From: Anaerolineae bacterium
GTDB taxonomy: Bacteria > Chloroflexota > Anaerolineae > UBA1429
Reading direction: 5' to 3'
Assembly: GCA_016928125.1 (NCBI GenBank)
Contig: JAFGLK010000114.1
Location: forward strand, 1 to 8,376
Length of the DNA stretch: 8,376 bases
The translations under genes were made by a program, and so were the position numbers. Positions 6,532-8,376 of this stretch are shown one piece after another (the first letter of the stretch is position 1; each line of letters opens with the position of its first letter). The notes under the pieces were generated by a model. The model was not told where the DNA came from and made no database searches. It saw only the letters and a list, made by a program, of their open reading frames with translations.

Positions 6532-6579
6532 ACAATAGAACAAACCAGGAGCTCCAAGGGTGATCCTTGGAGGTCCTGG
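6532..6579 (-). terminator. Rho-independent terminator downstream of the acyltransferase gene
   Basis: CCAGGA (6545-6550) plus CTCCAAGG (6552-6559) pair with CCTTGGAG (6565-6572) plus TCCTGG (6574-6579). This gives 14 bp of stem interrupted by one mismatch, with a 5-nt loop. On the minus strand the stem runs straight into TTTGTTCTATTGT (6544-6532), a T-rich tract. It lies about 210 nt past the acyltransferase stop and would separate that transcript from the molybdoenzyme gene, which then needs its own promoter within 6320-6531. Confidence 0.65.
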
Positions 6580-6669
6580 CTGTGGGTCCATTGCACCGCC
6601 CCCGCACACGCCTACTCCTGTGACGAAGGCTGCCTTGAGGCCGCTTCTGCTGTTGGTGTCACATGCTAG

Positions 6670-6710
6670 CCAGCAGCTGGCGGCCTGTCAAATCAGGCCC
6701 TCTCTGCTGG
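6670..6710. repeat. Two-tier inverted repeat (stem-loop)
   Basis: An inner stem GGCCTG (6682-6687) / CAGGCC (6694-6699) encloses the loop TCAAAT. An outer stem CCAGCAG (6670-6676) / CTGCTGG (6704-6710) is separated from it by a 5 by 4 nt internal loop. On the minus strand it lies about 77 nt after the acyltransferase stop, with no T tract following. It may stabilise the 3' end of that mRNA or be a recognition site. Confidence 0.5.
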
Positions 6711-6755
6711 AAGACGGAGCGCCGATTGACACAAGAACCGGAGAGATCCCTGGCG

Positions 6756-6782
6756 CGAGCAGCCTCGCGGCCCGAGCAGCCT
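6756..6782. repeat. 10-bp direct repeat
   Basis: CGAGCAGCCT occurs at 6756-6765 and again at 6773-6782, just downstream of the acyltransferase stop on the minus strand. Both copies are bordered by TGGCGC-like sequence (6751 and 6783). It may be a small local duplication that decayed. Confidence 0.45.
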
Positions 6783-6786
6783 GGCG

Positions 6787-8022
6787 CTATCCGTCGCTGG
6801 CCCCGACCGGCCTGGCCTCCCGAGCGCGAGGTGCCCTTTGTCGCTGGGGCGCCATGCCGAACAGGAAGCGCATGAACCTGATGTGCCGGACGCAAACCTC
6901 GTACAGGATCATGATCACAGGAGAGGAAATGACCGTGATGAGCAGAAAGCGGGCCCAGTTGCCGATCGCCAAAGGCAGCACGAACCAGCCGACGGTCAGG
7001 ATGATCGTCTGATGGAACAGGTAGAACGGCAGCACGGCCTCGTTGGCGTAGGTCAGGAACCGGCTGCCGGACGTCAGGTACCGGGCCCCGAGGCTCAGCA
7101 TAAAGGCGACCCCGCTCCAGCTGATGACGCTCCAGAGCAGCATATGCACGACATAGAGGAACGAGAACCCCCGGCCAGGCTCGAGGTGATAGCCCACGAC
7201 GAACTTGAGCAGCGAGCCCGCCACCGCATACATCCCGATCCATAGTCCCAGATAGAGCCACAGGTGGCGCTTGATGCTGGCGCTCACGCGCGCGTCGGCC
7301 GCCAGGACATAGCCGATCACGAAAAAGACGCCATACCAGAAGAACTCGGCCCACGAGCGCCCCCGCCAGGGCGCCCAGCGCAGCGCGATCTGCACGATGG
7401 ACAGGGGCACCAGGAACAGATAGACTCCCCCAGGTCGCGCGACCCAGTCTCCCAGCCTGGCGATGAACCGCCCTCCGCGCTCTGAGCGCAGATAGAGCAG
7501 CAGGGGCAGGGCGGCCAGAGAGATCACAAAAAGCATCTGCAGGAACCACAGGTGGCCCGTGAACGGATAGGCCACCAGCGTCGCGGGGTTGTACCAGGGC
7601 CGCCAGCCTGCCGCCAGGTTGCGGGGCAGATCGCGATAGTATGATGGCAGCCAGTGCCAGAAGGTCTCCTTGAGGCCGGCATTGGTGACCTCCTCAAAGT
7701 AGGTCTGCGGCACGACGAGGATCAAGAGGCCCACACCATAGAGCGGGACCAGGAGCCGCTTGACGCGCTCGAAAAGGTACTGCCCGCCCGTCCGGTGGGC
7801 GAGCGAGTACCAGGTGGCGAACCCCGCTACCAGGAAGAACAGCTCCATCTGCCACGCCCCCGCCAGCATGTCCCGCACAATCTCCAGGACCTCGCTCTGT
7901 TCCGCTGCGGGCACTTTGAGGTGCCAGCCTTCGGTGCAAAAGAAGCGGCTGCAGTGGAACACAAAAACGACCAACATGGCGATGACCCTCAGCCAATCGA
8001 TGTCATGTCTCCGCCCGTTCAT
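6787..8022 (-). CDS. Acyltransferase 3 family integral membrane protein
   Basis: This 411-residue multi-pass protein belongs to the acyltransferase-3 family (MdoC/OafA-type), which moves acyl groups such as acetyl or succinyl across the membrane onto glycans or other extracytoplasmic acceptors. About ten hydrophobic segments are visible. The first (10-28) has the typical DWLRVIAMLVVFVFHCSRF with Arg12 and His23. Residues 62-93 carry the family pattern FLVAGF, then FERVKRLLVP with Arg86 and Arg89. GHLWFL is at 156-161, and the last segments have LPFYLFHQTII (331-341, His337). The C-terminal 20 residues are an Arg-rich, probably disordered cytoplasmic tail. The ATG at 8022 follows AGGAGG (8035-8030) by 7 nt, and an in-frame TGA two codons upstream rules out a longer protein. 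It follows the TldD/PmbA-family gene after 125 bp and is followed by a terminator near 6532-6579. No glycan-synthesis neighbour reveals the acceptor. Confidence 0.9.
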   Translation of the reverse strand: MNGRRHDIDWLRVIAMLVVFVFHCSRFFCTEGWHLKVPAAEQSEVLEIVRDMLAGAWQMELFFLVAGFATWYSLAHRTGGQYLFERVKRLLVPLYGVGLLILVVPQTYFEEVTNAGLKETFWHWLPSYYRDLPRNLAAGWRPWYNPATLVAYPFTGHLWFLQMLFVISLAALPLLLYLRSERGGRFIARLGDWVARPGGVYLFLVPLSIVQIALRWAPWRGRSWAEFFWYGVFFVIGYVLAADARVSASIKRHLWLYLGLWIGMYAVAGSLLKFVVGYHLEPGRGFSFLYVVHMLLWSVISWSGVAFMLSLGARYLTSGSRFLTYANEAVLPFYLFHQTIILTVGWFVLPLAIGNWARFLLITVISSPVIMILYEVCVRHIRFMRFLFGMAPQRQRAPRAREARPVGASDG

Positions 8023-8058
8023 CGGTCAGCCTCCTGGGGGGCGTCGTGCTCCCCACTA

Positions 8059-8078
8059 CGCCTGGCGGCTGCCAGGCG
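8059..8078. repeat. Perfect 8-bp stem-loop between the TldD/PmbA and acyltransferase genes
   Basis: CGCCTGGC (8059-8066) and GCCAGGCG (8071-8078) pair perfectly around GGCT. It lies 70 nt past the stop of the TldD/PmbA-family gene and 37 nt before the acyltransferase start. No T tract follows on the minus strand, so it is at best a weak or Rho-assisted terminator, or an operator. Confidence 0.45.
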
Positions 8079-8147
8079 GACGATCCATTCCCACCACACG
8101 CCCGCGGACGCGACTTTTCAGCCCTGACTACCTCCTTTGGCCGGCGC

Positions 8148-8376
8148 CTAGGCCTTCGCCACCACGTTCATCTCCTCGATCAGCACATACGGCAGCTTGA
8201 GGCTGTAGTAGACCCACTGGCTCTCCTGGCTGATGGCCGCGACGCGCCGCAGCACGTTGTACACGTTCCCCGCGATGGAGACATCCTTCACGCGGCCGAC
8301 GATCTCGCCATGCTCGATCTTGAACGCCAGGCTGAGGCTGTTGGAAAAGGCGCCCGAGATCACGTTCCCCTGGCCA
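8148..8376 (-). CDS. TldD/PmbA-family metalloprotease-like protein, C-terminal end only
   Basis: The frame enters from the right edge and ends at TAG 8150-8148, giving 75 residues. The pattern GNVISGAFSNSLSLAFKIE, then GRVKDVSIAGNVYNVLRRVAAIS and a final LIEEMNVVAK tail, matches the conserved C-terminal domain of TldD/PmbA proteins (SGxFSxxxxxxxIExGEI...V.....AGN). TldD and PmbA (TldE) form a heterodimeric zinc protease acting in the cytoplasm on unfolded or modified peptides. The HExxxH metal site of TldD lies in the other part of the protein, so TldD and PmbA cannot be told apart here. The start and upstream genes are outside the window. The acyltransferase follows on the same strand. Confidence 0.88.
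   Translation of the reverse strand, partial: GQGNVISGAFSNSLSLAFKIEHGEIVGRVKDVSIAGNVYNVLRRVAAISQESQWVYYSLKLPYVLIEEMNVVAKA

Larger units (their letters stand above)
6320..6786. other. 467-bp non-coding spacer rich in inverted repeats
   Basis: The spacer lies between the acyltransferase stop and the molybdoenzyme start, both on the minus strand. The open frames across it have compositionally random translations with no recognisable family, and I found no transposase remnant. It holds three strong stem-loops (6482-6499, 6545-6579, 6670-6710) and a 10-bp direct repeat (6756-6782). I see no convincing promoter for the molybdoenzyme. ATATACC-like DNA near 6378-6384 on the minus strand lacks a good -35 partner. 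Confidence 0.6.

Noticed and set aside
6560..7012. Plus-strand open frame across the spacer and acyltransferase 3' end
   Set aside because: Half is antisense to the acyltransferase and half covers the terminator hairpin. No domain features are present.
8130..8137. SD-like AAAGGAGG on the minus strand just after the TldD/PmbA stop
   Set aside because: No ATG, GTG or TTG follows at usable spacing, and the acyltransferase has its own SD at 8035-8030.

Overview
This is a GC-rich bacterial chromosome segment with tightly packed genes and strong Shine-Dalgarno (SD) sites. It carries a small carbohydrate-catabolism locus, an orphan molybdopterin enzyme, a membrane acyltransferase and the end of a TldD/PmbA-family gene. 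No gene fixes the taxon. A free-living heterotroph such as a Chloroflexota (Anaerolineae-like) is plausible from the gene mix and base composition, but this is inference. There are no rRNAs, tRNAs, CRISPR arrays or intact mobile elements.

Layout. 1-503 (minus) is the 5' part of a mandelate racemase/muconate lactonizing (enolase superfamily) dehydratase or racemase that runs off the left edge. 504-725 is a divergent control region with a 14-bp near-palindrome resembling a LacI-family operator, a TTGACA-type promoter and a GC-rich leader able to form hairpins. 726-4028 (plus) is a three-gene operon: a class II aldolase-fold protein, an FGGY-family carbohydrate kinase and a short-chain dehydrogenase. 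4029-4222 separates convergent genes and holds a fragment of an IS630-type transposase on the minus strand. 4223-6319 (minus) encodes a DMSO-reductase-family molybdopterin oxidoreductase with a 4Fe-4S site and no export signal. 6320-6786 is non-coding and unusually rich in strong inverted repeats, including a likely rho-independent terminator for the gene upstream of it. 6787-8022 (minus) encodes a multi-pass acyltransferase-3 protein. 8148-8376 (minus) is the C-terminal end of a TldD/PmbA-family protein.

How the genes fit together. The divergent dehydratase and the aldolase-kinase-dehydrogenase operon look like one regulated pathway for a polyol, sugar or sugar acid: oxidation by the SDR, dehydration by the enolase-superfamily protein, phosphorylation by the FGGY kinase, and carbon-carbon cleavage by the aldolase-like protein. 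The substrate cannot be read from the sequence. The most notable point is that the aldolase-like protein aligns position for position with KbaY/GatY but has lost one of three zinc-binding histidines (Ser180) and a DHAP-binding asparagine (Arg230), while keeping Asp82, His83 and His208. The kinase and SDR also deviate from their family motifs, so the cassette may run a pathway unlike the standard tagatose, fuculose or xylulose routes. The molybdoenzyme, acyltransferase and TldD/PmbA genes appear unrelated to it.
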